Origin: Candidatus Altarchaeales archaeon WOR_SM1_86-2 | GTDB lineage: Archaea; Altiarchaeota; Altiarchaeia; IMC4; MCBC01 | Assembly: GCA_001723855.1 (NCBI GenBank) | Contig: MCBC01000103.1 | Span: forward strand, 1-18,995 | Length of the DNA stretch: 18,995 nucleotides | Direction of reading: 5' to 3' | Made by a program: the position numbers and the translations under genes | Part shown: positions 6,615 to 13,020 of the stretch, piece by piece | Layout of the letters: each line of letters begins with the position of its first letter | Position numbering within the stretch: the stretch's first letter is position 1 | The notes under the pieces: model-generated | What the model was told of the DNA's origin: nothing | The model's input: only the letters and a program-made list of their open reading frames with translations | Database searches by the model: none

Positions 6615-8609
6615 ATGCTGACAATTGACAGGTATGCAGAAAAATTCAAGATATTGGTGGATCTGGAAAGGAAGGAGGAGATGCGCATTCATGAGCAGGA
6701 GATGCGAAATTTAAGCGGCCGCCAGAGAGAGAAGAAAGGGAGAGCGATACTGCACCTGAGGGGAGGGAGGGGAGGGAGGGGGCTCGGGGGAAAATTCCTT
6801 GTGAAATTCACGCGTCCAGGGGAAGAATTACCTGAGACGGAGATTTCCGTCGGGGACCTTGTTATGATAAGCCCGAACGACCCTTTCAAAAAAGATAATC
6901 CATCCGGAACGCTGGCGGAAAAAACCCGCTATTCCATCACGCTGGCTTTTGATGATGAGCCGCCGGGTTTTGTTTTCAGATTCAGGGATTTGAGGGCCGA
7001 CCTGTATGTAAACGACATCACGTTCCAGAGAATGCTGGAAGCTATCTCTCTTTTCGAAAGAACCGGGAGGAAGAGGCTTGTTAAATTAAGAGGTGTTATT
7101 CTCGGATTCAGGGAGCCGGGCTTTTCAAGGCCAATATCCATAAAATTTTATAACAAAAAACTTAATTTTTCACAGAAGAACGCGGTTAAGAAGGCGTTAT
7201 CATCCGATGATTTCTTTCTTATTCACGGACCCCCGGGAACCGGAAAGACAATCACGTGCATAGAGATAATCCGGCAAGTTATAGGAAGAGGAGAAAAGGT
7301 GCTTGCCGCTGCAGATTCCAATACAGCGGTGGATAACATGGTGGAAAAGTTAATCGAGAGGGGCGTTGGGGTTGTCAGGATCGGGCACCCTGCACGCGTC
7401 ACACCCTCCCTGAGGGAACATACACTGGATTACATCATAGAGGAAAACGAGCTGTATCAGCAGTCAAGGGCTTTAAGGGAGAACGCGCTGAAACTCAAAG
7501 AGAAGCAGAAATACCTGACTCCCGCAACCAGCAGATGGAGAAGGGGAATGAGCGACGGTAAGATAAGAAGTACTGCTAAAACAGGTAAAGCATTTAGAGG
7601 CGTTCCGTCAAAAAAATTGTTTGAGATGAGCAAATGGCTTGATGTCCAGGAAGAGGTTGATGAGTTGTTCGATAAAGCAAATACCTTGGAAGGGAAAGCG
7701 TTGGACATTATACTTGATAATGCTGAGGTTATATGTGCCACCAACTCTACCTGCGGCTCAGAGATAATGGGAAGCAGGGTTTTCGACCTGGCGGTTATAG
7801 ACGAATCAACTCAAAGCACAGAACCTTCCTGCTTAATTCCAATAATCCGCGCGGATCGGGTTGTTATGGCAGGGGACCATAAACAATTGCCTCCAACCAT
7901 ATTGAATGAAGAAGCAGAGAAAAAAGGGCTTGGGAAAACTTTATTTGAGAGGCTGATGGAGATGCATGGTGAAATTGAAGAAATAAGCGAGATGCTTCAG
8001 ATCCAGTACCGGATGCATGAGGACATTATGAATTTTTCAAATCGGCAGTTTTACAAAAGTAAACTTATCGCAGATGACGCCGTCAGAGCCCACGGGTTAA
8101 ATGACCTGGGCGTGGAAGGAGAAAAAAAACCCCCTGTAATCTTCCTGGATACATCCAATATGCCCGGGCACGGTGAAAGAACCCGCACCGGCTCTACATC
8201 CAGGGAAAATCCATGTGAAGCAGAACTTGTAGTGAGCATCATCCGTCGGCTCCTTGACGCAGGCATTAAGCCCCCCGATATTGCGGTAATTGCCCCATAC
8301 GACGACCAGGTGAATCTGATCAGGAGTAAAATCAACATCGATGACCTGGAGATTAAAACGGTTGACGGGTTCCAGGGAAAGGAGAAGGAAGTTGTGGTGG
8401 TGAGCTTCACCCGCTCCAACCCCGGAGGAGAGATCGGCTTCCTTGAGGACTTGCGGCGGCTTAATGTTTCACTTACGAGAGCGAAAAGAAAACTGATTTT
8501 GATCGGAGATACTGAAACCATCTGCAGCCACCCGGTATATAAAAGGCTTATTGATTACGTAAAGGATAAGGGGGAGATTTTCAGGAGTCTGGAGGAATTC
8601 GTGCTATAA
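6615..8609 (+). CDS. SF1B helicase of the IGHMBP2/UPF1/DNA2 family
   Basis: A 664-residue superfamily 1B helicase with the full motif series. The N-terminal barrel (about 40-175) matches the SMUBP2/IGHMBP2 layout. Then come a Q-motif LNFSQKNAV (183-191), Walker A GPPGTGKT (205-212), motif II VIDEST (394-399; DEST rather than the commoner DEAS/DEAA), motif III GDHKQLPP (420-427), QYRMH (464-468), motif V TVDGFQGKE (582-590) and motif VI LNVSLTRAKR (616-625). Such enzymes unwind RNA or DNA 5' to 3'. An RGG-box-like RGGRGGRGLGGK sits at 49-60, in the barrel region, where relatives have no such repeat that I know of. The divergent position beside rtcB hints at an RNA-processing role, which is inference. 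Complete at both ends. Confidence 0.94.
   Translation: MLTIDRYAEKFKILVDLERKEEMRIHEQEMRNLSGRQREKKGRAILHLRGGRGGRGLGGKFLVKFTRPGEELPETEISVGDLVMISPNDPFKKDNPSGTLAEKTRYSITLAFDDEPPGFVFRFRDLRADLYVNDITFQRMLEAISLFERTGRKRLVKLRGVILGFREPGFSRPISIKFYNKKLNFSQKNAVKKALSSDDFFLIHGPPGTGKTITCIEIIRQVIGRGEKVLAAADSNTAVDNMVEKLIERGVGVVRIGHPARVTPSLREHTLDYIIEENELYQQSRALRENALKLKEKQKYLTPATSRWRRGMSDGKIRSTAKTGKAFRGVPSKKLFEMSKWLDVQEEVDELFDKANTLEGKALDIILDNAEVICATNSTCGSEIMGSRVFDLAVIDESTQSTEPSCLIPIIRADRVVMAGDHKQLPPTILNEEAEKKGLGKTLFERLMEMHGEIEEISEMLQIQYRMHEDIMNFSNRQFYKSKLIADDAVRAHGLNDLGVEGEKKPPVIFLDTSNMPGHGERTRTGSTSRENPCEAELVVSIIRRLLDAGIKPPDIAVIAPYDDQVNLIRSKINIDDLEIKTVDGFQGKEKEVVVVSFTRSNPGGEIGFLEDLRRLNVSLTRAKRKLILIGDTETICSHPVYKRLIDYVKDKGEIFRSLEEFVL
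6760..6790 (+). repeat. G-quadruplex motif / 9-base tandem repeat encoding an RGG box
   Basis: Six consecutive runs of three or more G's (4, 3, 4, 3, 5, 5) are separated by single A's and one CTC. This is a canonical parallel-quadruplex pattern with one-base loops, on the coding strand and therefore also in the mRNA. It is built from a 9-base unit AGGGGAGGG present about twice. It lies about 145 bases after the helicase ATG and encodes residues 49-60, using G-richest codons throughout (AGG for Arg; GGG and GGA for Gly). Confidence 0.85.
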
Positions 8610-8639
8610 ACCTTTCACCCGCCAAAACAAAACCATTGA

Positions 8640-8653
8640 TTTATATTTTTTAA
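8640..8653 (+). promoter_or_regulatory. TATA-like box for the 8678 gene
   Basis: TTTATATTTTTTAA lies in the 68-base gap after the helicase stop and about 30 bases before the ATG at 8678. The spacing fits a leaderless transcript. Confidence 0.5.
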
Positions 8654-8677
8654 AATCCATAATAAAAGGAATGAAAA

Positions 8678-9031
8678 ATGAATACAAAAAGGATTTTGAT
8701 TGCAACTGCGATAGGGCTGTTATGCGGGCTTTTTTGTGCCTACGGGACCGTGATGATGGTGGATAAAGGTGGATTGGACCCTGAACTGGCAACCACGGGA
8801 TCTTTAGCTTTTATCGTGTTTAATAGGATTCTAATCGGACTCGTGGTTGGATTTGCAGACAGGATAAAACTGAATTGTGTTTTGAGGGGTGCGGTAATTG
8901 GAGCGGTTGTAAGTCTGATGCTGGGCATATTCCCGCTGCTTAATGGAGATATTACGAGTGCACTAACCGTTATTGGGTTTGGCGTCGTGTACGGGGTTAT
9001 CGCGGATGTTGTGGCGACAAAGTTCTCATAA
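8678..9031 (+). CDS. Four-helix membrane protein, unknown function
   Basis: A 117-residue hydrophobic protein beginning MNTKRILIATAIGLLCG, with about four membrane helices (5-25, 45-62, 68-88, 92-112) and few charged residues. I recognise no family. It shares the MNTKRI start and general build with the protein at 11304, which also lies directly before DUF3795 genes, so the pair may be diverged paralogs from a segmental duplication. An overlapping ATG at 8671 is in another frame and soon stops. Confidence 0.7.
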   Translation: MNTKRILIATAIGLLCGLFCAYGTVMMVDKGGLDPELATTGSLAFIVFNRILIGLVVGFADRIKLNCVLRGAVIGAVVSLMLGIFPLLNGDITSALTVIGFGVVYGVIADVVATKFS

Positions 9032-9079
9032 AAAAGCACAGGCAACTGAAATGAATCGGGATACTTATGCAAATCGTAG

Positions 9080-9146
9080 CTGCAGGTATATAAAAACAAG
9101 GGCGAAGATTTTAAAGGCAATTATTACTGATTTTAAATTCAAATAA
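9080..9146 (+). pseudogene. 3' remnant of a DUF3795 gene (duplicate of the 11720 gene tail)
   Basis: This stretch aligns with the last ~20 codons of the DUF3795 gene ending at 12253. Shared blocks include AAAGATTTTAAAGGCAATTATT-type sequence and the junction TAA-A-ATG. A two-base insertion (TATATA against TATA) shifts the frame. After it the peptide ILKAIITDFKFK matches ILKAIIKDSKFR and ends in TAA one base before the next DUF3795 ATG, exactly as at 12253/12255. Nothing of the rest of the gene remains upstream. Confidence 0.75.
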
Positions 9147-9147
9147 A

Positions 9148-9549
9148 ATGACTGAAGAAAAGGATTTGATTGCGTACTGCGGTTTGTACTGCGGGGACTG
9201 CAACAAACATTCAAAAGAAATAAGGGAGGGTGCAATAAAGTTAAAAGCAGGTATTGATGCAAAAATAGGGGTTGCTGGAGCCGCAGCAATAAAATCCCGC
9301 ATACTTGAATTAAAGAACTACAAAGAATTCTATGAGGTGCTGGAATGGTTTGCAACACAAGAAGGGGTAATGAATAACGGCGATTGCGTTAAATGCAGAA
9401 ACGGCGGAGGACAAGCAATTTGCGAAATCAGAGACTGCGCAAAGGAAAAGGGTATTGAGTTTTGTTGTAAATGTGATGACTATCCCTGTGATTTGCTGCA
9501 TCCGAGAATGATAGAAGACAGCGATCGCTTAATTTCCAATAAAATTTAA
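9148..9549 (+). CDS. DUF3795 cysteine-rich protein
   Basis: A 133-residue member of DUF3795, a family common in anaerobic archaea and bacteria with no established function. Hallmarks are the N-terminal YCGLYCGDC (CxxxCxxC at 11-18), an internal CVKC (80-83), C92 and C97, and the CCKCDDYPC cluster (106-114) that ends the domain. The cysteines suggest metal or Fe-S binding; this is inference. Its first 18 codons are almost identical at DNA level to the gene at 12255, while the rest has diverged. It is preceded by a relic of a second DUF3795 gene. Confidence 0.85.
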   Translation: MTEEKDLIAYCGLYCGDCNKHSKEIREGAIKLKAGIDAKIGVAGAAAIKSRILELKNYKEFYEVLEWFATQEGVMNNGDCVKCRNGGGQAICEIRDCAKEKGIEFCCKCDDYPCDLLHPRMIEDSDRLISNKI

Positions 9550-9579
9550 TCTGATTTTAATTATTTTAGAATCGATAAA

Positions 9580-10068
9580 ATGGAAATCGAAAAACATAAA
9601 ATCAACTATCGGCGTGCAGGTATGGGAGATATTGAAATTTTAGTTGAGTATAGAGTTCGATTTTTGAATGAATGTTTCAATCACCCGGAAGATGAAGAGA
9701 CTAAAACTATAAGAAAAGAATTAGAAACATATTTCCCAAAAGCAATTCCTTCTAAAGATTTTATTGCCTGGCTAGCAGAATATGATGGAAAAGTAATTGG
9801 TGTCGGTGGGATGATCGTATGGCAAGTGCCGCCATGGTATCGGGATAAATCAGGAAGAGCGGGGTGTATTATCAATATGTATACGATTCCCGAAGCAAGG
9901 GGAAAAGGTGTCTGCACCGGGTTATTGAACGAGTTGATTCAAGAAGCCATATCCTTGGGGATCACATATTTACATCTTCGTGCTTCCGACGATGGAATAA
10001 ATATTTATAGAAAAGCAGGATTTGTTGAGCCTGAACAGATAGAAATGGAATTAAAGCTTGAAAGATAA
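9580..10068 (+). CDS. GNAT-family N-acetyltransferase
   Basis: A 162-residue complete GNAT protein. The acetyl-CoA-binding motif A is visible as NMYTIPEARGKGVCTGLLNEL (about 113-133), with the R-x-x-G-x-G/A-type pyrophosphate loop as RGKGVCTG. Motif B follows as YLHLRASDDGINIYRKAGF (about 145-160). The substrate cannot be predicted. It lies 30 bases after a DUF3795 gene, with a TATA-like TTTTAATTATTTTAG about 25 bases before its ATG, so it may be separately transcribed. Confidence 0.9.
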   Translation: MEIEKHKINYRRAGMGDIEILVEYRVRFLNECFNHPEDEETKTIRKELETYFPKAIPSKDFIAWLAEYDGKVIGVGGMIVWQVPPWYRDKSGRAGCIINMYTIPEARGKGVCTGLLNELIQEAISLGITYLHLRASDDGINIYRKAGFVEPEQIEMELKLER

Positions 10069-10113
10069 TGCTTAATCCGGCAACTTGCGTTATGTTATCA
10101 AATTCCCAATCCC

Positions 10114-10362
10114 ATGAAAATAATCAGGGAAGAATATAGTCCAAACTGGAAAGAAGCATTTGAAGTTGAAAAAAAGGTTCTTGCTGAAGTGTTAAGAGAA
10201 TTCAATCCTTTAATTGAACATGTTGGGGGTAATTCAGTCGAGGGACTATGTGCCAAGCCGATTATTGATATAAATATTGGCGTCAAAGAACCCGACCATC
10301 TAGATCAATCAGTTGAAAAACGAAAAAATTGCGAATTATTTAACTCCTTTATAATTTATTAA
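10114..10362 (+). pseudogene. Truncated GrpB/UPF0157-family gene
   Basis: The first ~65 residues match the GrpB (UPF0157, nucleotidyltransferase-like) family: YSPNWKEAFEVEK, then IEHVGGNSVEGLCAKPIID, corresponding to the family's HiGSTSVpGLaaKPiiDi block. The match stops after about KEPDHLD. The remaining codons are AT-rich and unrelated, and the frame ends at 82 residues against roughly 170 or more in intact members. The normally conserved STS is GNS here. It is best read as a gene cut by deletion, probably not functional. Confidence 0.75.
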
Positions 10363-10372
10363 TGTATGTACA

Positions 10373-10384
10373 AAGTTTATATTA
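10373..10384 (+). promoter_or_regulatory. TATA-like box of the toxin-antitoxin operon
   Basis: AGTTTATATTAC sits about 40 bases before the antitoxin ATG at 10420, within an A+T-rich gap after the GrpB fragment. It is the best promoter candidate for the two-gene operon. Confidence 0.4.
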
Positions 10385-10419
10385 CGATAAAAAATTTTGA
10401 TAAAGTCTAAAAATTTAAA

Positions 10420-10629
10420 ATGGAAGCAGTTGCTTTTGAGCGGAAGGTATTGAGCATGTTGGGCAGTATGCGCAAAGACATAAGTGCAGTGAAACATGAG
10501 GTTGAATATATAAAAAAACAAGTGAGTGAAGAGTATTTAACAGAAGACGAAGAAAAACTTTTAGAAGACGCACTAAAATATGAAAAAGAAGGTAAATTAT
10601 TAACAACAGAGGAGGTATTCCGCGATTAA
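10420..10629 (+). CDS. Putative antitoxin of a RelE-type pair
   Basis: A 69-residue acidic protein directly before a RelE-like toxin, with one base between its stop and the toxin start. Its N-terminal half (ERKVLSMLGSMRKDISAVKHEVEYIKKQV) is heptad-like and could form a coiled coil. The C-terminus (YLTEDEEKLLEDALKYEKEGKLLTTEEVFRD) resembles the toxin-wrapping tails of RelB/Phd-like antitoxins, including the TTEEVF ending. No clear ribbon-helix-helix or helix-turn-helix is visible, so how it would bind its promoter is unclear. Assigned mainly by position. Confidence 0.75.
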   Translation: MEAVAFERKVLSMLGSMRKDISAVKHEVEYIKKQVSEEYLTEDEEKLLEDALKYEKEGKLLTTEEVFRD

Positions 10630-10630
10630 G

Positions 10631-10897
10631 ATGTCATACAGTATACGATATCATCCAAATGTCAAAAAGTATGTAGGGAAACTCAATAAAAAGGATAGAA
10701 CAAGGATTGAAAAAAGAATTGAAATTTTGCGTGAGGATCCTTATCCTACTGATACAAAATTCATCAAATCAAAAAGATATAAAAATCTGAAAATATTTCG
10801 TATAAGGTGCGGGAAATTCAGGATTTTGTATTATGTCAGGCACGAAAAATTAATTGTCGTTATTGTTGAAATTGATAAACGAGAGAGGGTTTATTGA
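10631..10897 (+). CDS. RelE/ParE-superfamily toxin
   Basis: An 88-residue basic protein of the RelE fold. It has the N-terminal helix pair (YHPNVKKYVGKLNKKDRTRIEKRIEILREDP) and the strand series KNLKIFRIRCGKFRILYYV followed by LIVVIVEIDKRERVY. The basic residues on the RIRCGKFRI strand and the KRERVY end match those that cut ribosome-bound mRNA in RelE/YoeB relatives. Length is normal and the frame intact, so the pair could be active. It follows its antitoxin by one base, implying coupled translation. Confidence 0.88.
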   Translation: MSYSIRYHPNVKKYVGKLNKKDRTRIEKRIEILREDPYPTDTKFIKSKRYKNLKIFRIRCGKFRILYYVRHEKLIVVIVEIDKRERVY

Positions 10898-10929
10898 GGA
10901 GATGAAATTTAAAATAAAAATAAATAAAA

Positions 10930-11301
10930 ATGCCGACGATATGTCATTTTACTATCCCCGTAGAGGATATAGGACGAGCAAAGAAGTTCTACACCGAATT
11001 ATTCGGTTGGAAGATTGAAAGATCGCAGGGGCCGATAGAATACTATGGAATTGAGACCATGAGTTTAGATGGTGAAGAAGGTCTTGGAGGGGGAATGGCA
11101 AAGAAGGAAAACCCGCAGCAGATAATCACCAGTTATATTGAGGTCCAGTCAGTGGATGAATCTCTTGCCCGGGTTGAGGAACTCGGAGGTAAAGTATTGA
11201 TGCCCAAGATGGCGGTGCCTGGAATAGGATATACTGCGGTATGTCTTGATACAGAGAATAATACTTTTGGTCTGTGGGAGAGCAATGAGAACGCAAGGTA
11301 A
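10930..11301 (+). CDS. VOC-superfamily (glyoxalase/bleomycin-resistance-like) protein
   Basis: A 123-residue single VOC module-pair protein. It starts MPTICHFTIPVEDIGRAKKFYTELFGWKIE, the classic first beta-alpha-beta unit with H6 as a possible metal ligand. It closes with the second unit: YIEVQSVDESLARVEELGGKV, then GYTAVCLDTENNTFGLWES, with the terminal E of LWE a common metal ligand. The substrate is unknown; relatives act on small molecules, and many are orphans. TATA-like AAATTTAAAATAAAA lies about 25 bases before the ATG. Two bases separate it from the next membrane-protein gene. Confidence 0.88.
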   Translation: MPTICHFTIPVEDIGRAKKFYTELFGWKIERSQGPIEYYGIETMSLDGEEGLGGGMAKKENPQQIITSYIEVQSVDESLARVEELGGKVLMPKMAVPGIGYTAVCLDTENNTFGLWESNENAR

Positions 11302-11303
11302 AA

Positions 11304-11714
11304 ATGAATACAAAAAGAATTATTTTGTCTGGTGTTGTCGCTGGAATAATTATATTTCTAATAGGCAACATATCATACTTTGCATCAATGGGGTTGTATG
11401 AAACACAAACAACTGATATATGGAAGCCGATGAAGATGCCGGTATGGATGGGATATTTATTTACCGGAAATCTCATGATGGGGCTTTTAATGGCAGTTGT
11501 GTATTCTTATCTGCAAAAAGCTTTATCTGGAAATGCGATAAAAAAGGGTGCTGCGTTCGGAGTGCTTGTCTGGCTCGCAGGCAGCCTGCCCCAGTTTATC
11601 GGGCTTTATTTGACGGTGGCAATGTCTGACGCCCTTCTGCTTTCCTGGATAATACAGTACTTAATCAGCAACGTAGCGGCAGGTATCTCAATAGCGTATC
11701 TCTACAAAGAATAG
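11304..11714 (+). CDS. Four-helix membrane protein, unknown function
   Basis: A 136-residue hydrophobic protein starting MNTKRIILSGVVAGIIIF, with helices at about 7-27, 50-70, 79-100 and 106-132. There is a polar extracytoplasmic loop YETQTTDIWKPMKMP after helix 1. The family is not recognised. It starts two bases after the VOC gene stop and is followed by two DUF3795 genes, so it belongs to one operon. It shares its first six residues with the membrane protein at 8678. Confidence 0.72.
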   Translation: MNTKRIILSGVVAGIIIFLIGNISYFASMGLYETQTTDIWKPMKMPVWMGYLFTGNLMMGLLMAVVYSYLQKALSGNAIKKGAAFGVLVWLAGSLPQFIGLYLTVAMSDALLLSWIIQYLISNVAAGISIAYLYKE

Positions 11715-11719
11715 ATGTG

Positions 11720-12253
11720 ATGGAGGGTAAACCCGCGATCAACGGAAAGGATTTGGTTGGTGCATGTGGCATTTACTGCGGCTTATGCATGAAATACCAA
11801 TCAAAGGCAAAGAGCAGATGCATTGGCTGTAAGTTAGGTGAGCAGCATGACTGGTGCAGCATCTGGAGGTGCTGTGTAAAAAAGCACGGGTTTGAGACAT
11901 GCGCCGAGTGCGGTGAGTATCCCTGTGAAAGATATGCACGAAGAAGACAAAAAGATCCGAAGGGTTGGATTCTACCTGATGAAAACCTCAAAGATATTAA
12001 GCATGGTCGGGAGGATTGGTTAAAAGAACAGATAGAAAGACGATTGCTTGCGGAAAAAATGCTTGAGAACTACAATGAAGGCAGGTCAATGAGTTTTTAC
12101 TGCAAATCATGTACCAAGCTGCCTGTTGATCTGATAGAGGAGGCAATAGGGAAGGCGGAAAAGAAATTTGAAAGTGATGGGATAGAAAAGGCAGATATAA
12201 AAACACGGGCAAAGATTTTAAAGGCAATTATTAAGGATTCTAAATTTAGATAA
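11720..12253 (+). CDS. DUF3795 cysteine-rich protein, long form
   Basis: A 177-residue DUF3795 protein counted from ATG 11720; an adjacent in-frame GTG at 11717 adds one residue. Cysteines fall in ACGIYCGLC (16-23), CIGC (34-37), CSIWRCC (46-52) and CAECGEYPC (61-69). A C-terminal extension follows (70-177), helical and basic, with an extra CKSC (128-131). The extension distinguishes it from the other two copies. It starts within five bases of the membrane-protein stop and ends one base before the next DUF3795 gene, so the three are an operon. Function unknown; metal binding likely. Confidence 0.85.
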   Translation: MEGKPAINGKDLVGACGIYCGLCMKYQSKAKSRCIGCKLGEQHDWCSIWRCCVKKHGFETCAECGEYPCERYARRRQKDPKGWILPDENLKDIKHGREDWLKEQIERRLLAEKMLENYNEGRSMSFYCKSCTKLPVDLIEEAIGKAEKKFESDGIEKADIKTRAKILKAIIKDSKFR

Positions 12254-12254
12254 A

Positions 12255-12722
12255 ATGACTGAAGAAAAAGAATTAGTCGCGTACTGCGGTTTGTACTGCG
12301 GGGACTGCATCGGCTACAGGCGAAAAGCCGCTGACCTTGCAAGGGATCTAAGAAAAGAACTAAGGGCGACAAAATTCGATAGGACTGCGGAGTATCTGGC
12401 TGGGGTACCTTTCTTTGCGGCATATAAGAACTATCAGGGGTGTTATGAGGTGCTGGGCGCGTTAGTAAAAATGCGCTGTAAGAAAGCATGCAGGGGGGGT
12501 GGAGGACCTCCTTTCTGCAGGATGAGAAAATGCTGCCAGAAGAAAGGATTTGACGGCTGCTGGGAATGCAATGAAATCGAGACGTGTAAGCACCTGGACT
12601 TTCTCAAACCCTCTCATGGTGATGCGCACATAAAGAATCTAAGGAAAATCAGGAAAAATGGGGTTGATGAATTCCTTAAGGGTAAGAAATACTGGTACTG
12701 CAAATTAGAGGAAAGCAAATAA
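12255..12722 (+). CDS. DUF3795 cysteine-rich protein
   Basis: A 155-residue DUF3795 member. CxxxCxxC at 11-18 (YCGLYCGDC), C75 and C79 around the RGGGGPPFC stretch, CC at 93-94 and CWEC at 102-105 with C111 match the domain. It then continues with a lysine-rich tail ending KYWYCKLEESK. It begins one base after the previous DUF3795 stop and is followed one base later by a small unknown gene. Its opening 18 codons nearly match those at 9148, pointing to duplication or gene conversion. Confidence 0.85.
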   Translation: MTEEKELVAYCGLYCGDCIGYRRKAADLARDLRKELRATKFDRTAEYLAGVPFFAAYKNYQGCYEVLGALVKMRCKKACRGGGGPPFCRMRKCCQKKGFDGCWECNEIETCKHLDFLKPSHGDAHIKNLRKIRKNGVDEFLKGKKYWYCKLEESK

Positions 12723-12723
12723 A

Positions 12724-12945
12724 ATGCCGGGTTTAATGCCTGGGATGGCAGGAGAAAAGGAGGCTTATGGCGTGTGTCCATCCTCGGAGAAGACATGGCT
12801 GTCAAAATTCCGCCAGAAGCCCGTGAAACATATGAAACCGGTGATGGACTTATGCTACACGCCGGTTGATATCTGGAAGGAAAAGTTTGCCAAGCATGGA
12901 TTGTATGAAGCGATAGAGAACATGAGCGAACCGGAAGAATTTTGA
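12724..12945 (+). CDS. Small protein of unknown function, end of the DUF3795 operon
   Basis: A 73-residue frame starting one base after the DUF3795 stop, with the same TAA-A-ATG junction seen elsewhere in the operon; that junction is the main argument that it is translated. It is soluble-looking, with two cysteines (VCPSS and DLCYTP), a basic middle (KFRQKPVKHMKP) and an acidic end (IENMSEPEEF). I recognise no family. It could be a fragment of a larger gene, since the sharp change after the MPGLMPGMAG start is unusual. Confidence 0.5.
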   Translation: MPGLMPGMAGEKEAYGVCPSSEKTWLSKFRQKPVKHMKPVMDLCYTPVDIWKEKFAKHGLYEAIENMSEPEEF

Positions 12946-12966
12946 TTATTATTTCTTATGGTTTAT

Positions 12967-12982
12967 CTAAAATATAAATATA
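12967..12982 (+). promoter_or_regulatory. TATA-like region for the decarboxylase gene
   Basis: AAAATATAAATATAAC lies about 45 bases before the chosen ATG at 13021. If it is the promoter, transcription starts after the in-frame ATG at 12958, which supports 13021 as the start. Confidence 0.5.
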
Positions 12983-13020
12983 ACAGGAAGCATTCCCCGC
13001 AAATACACGTAACGATAAAA

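Noticed and set aside
8051..8521. 156-codon minus-strand frame inside the helicase gene
   Set aside because: Antisense shadow of helicase motifs IV-VI, with no recognisable domain.
12958..13020. Upstream ATG extending lysA by 21 residues
   Set aside because: The extra peptide is basic and unlike the family, and it overlaps the likely TATA region. ATG 13021 gives the standard N-terminus.
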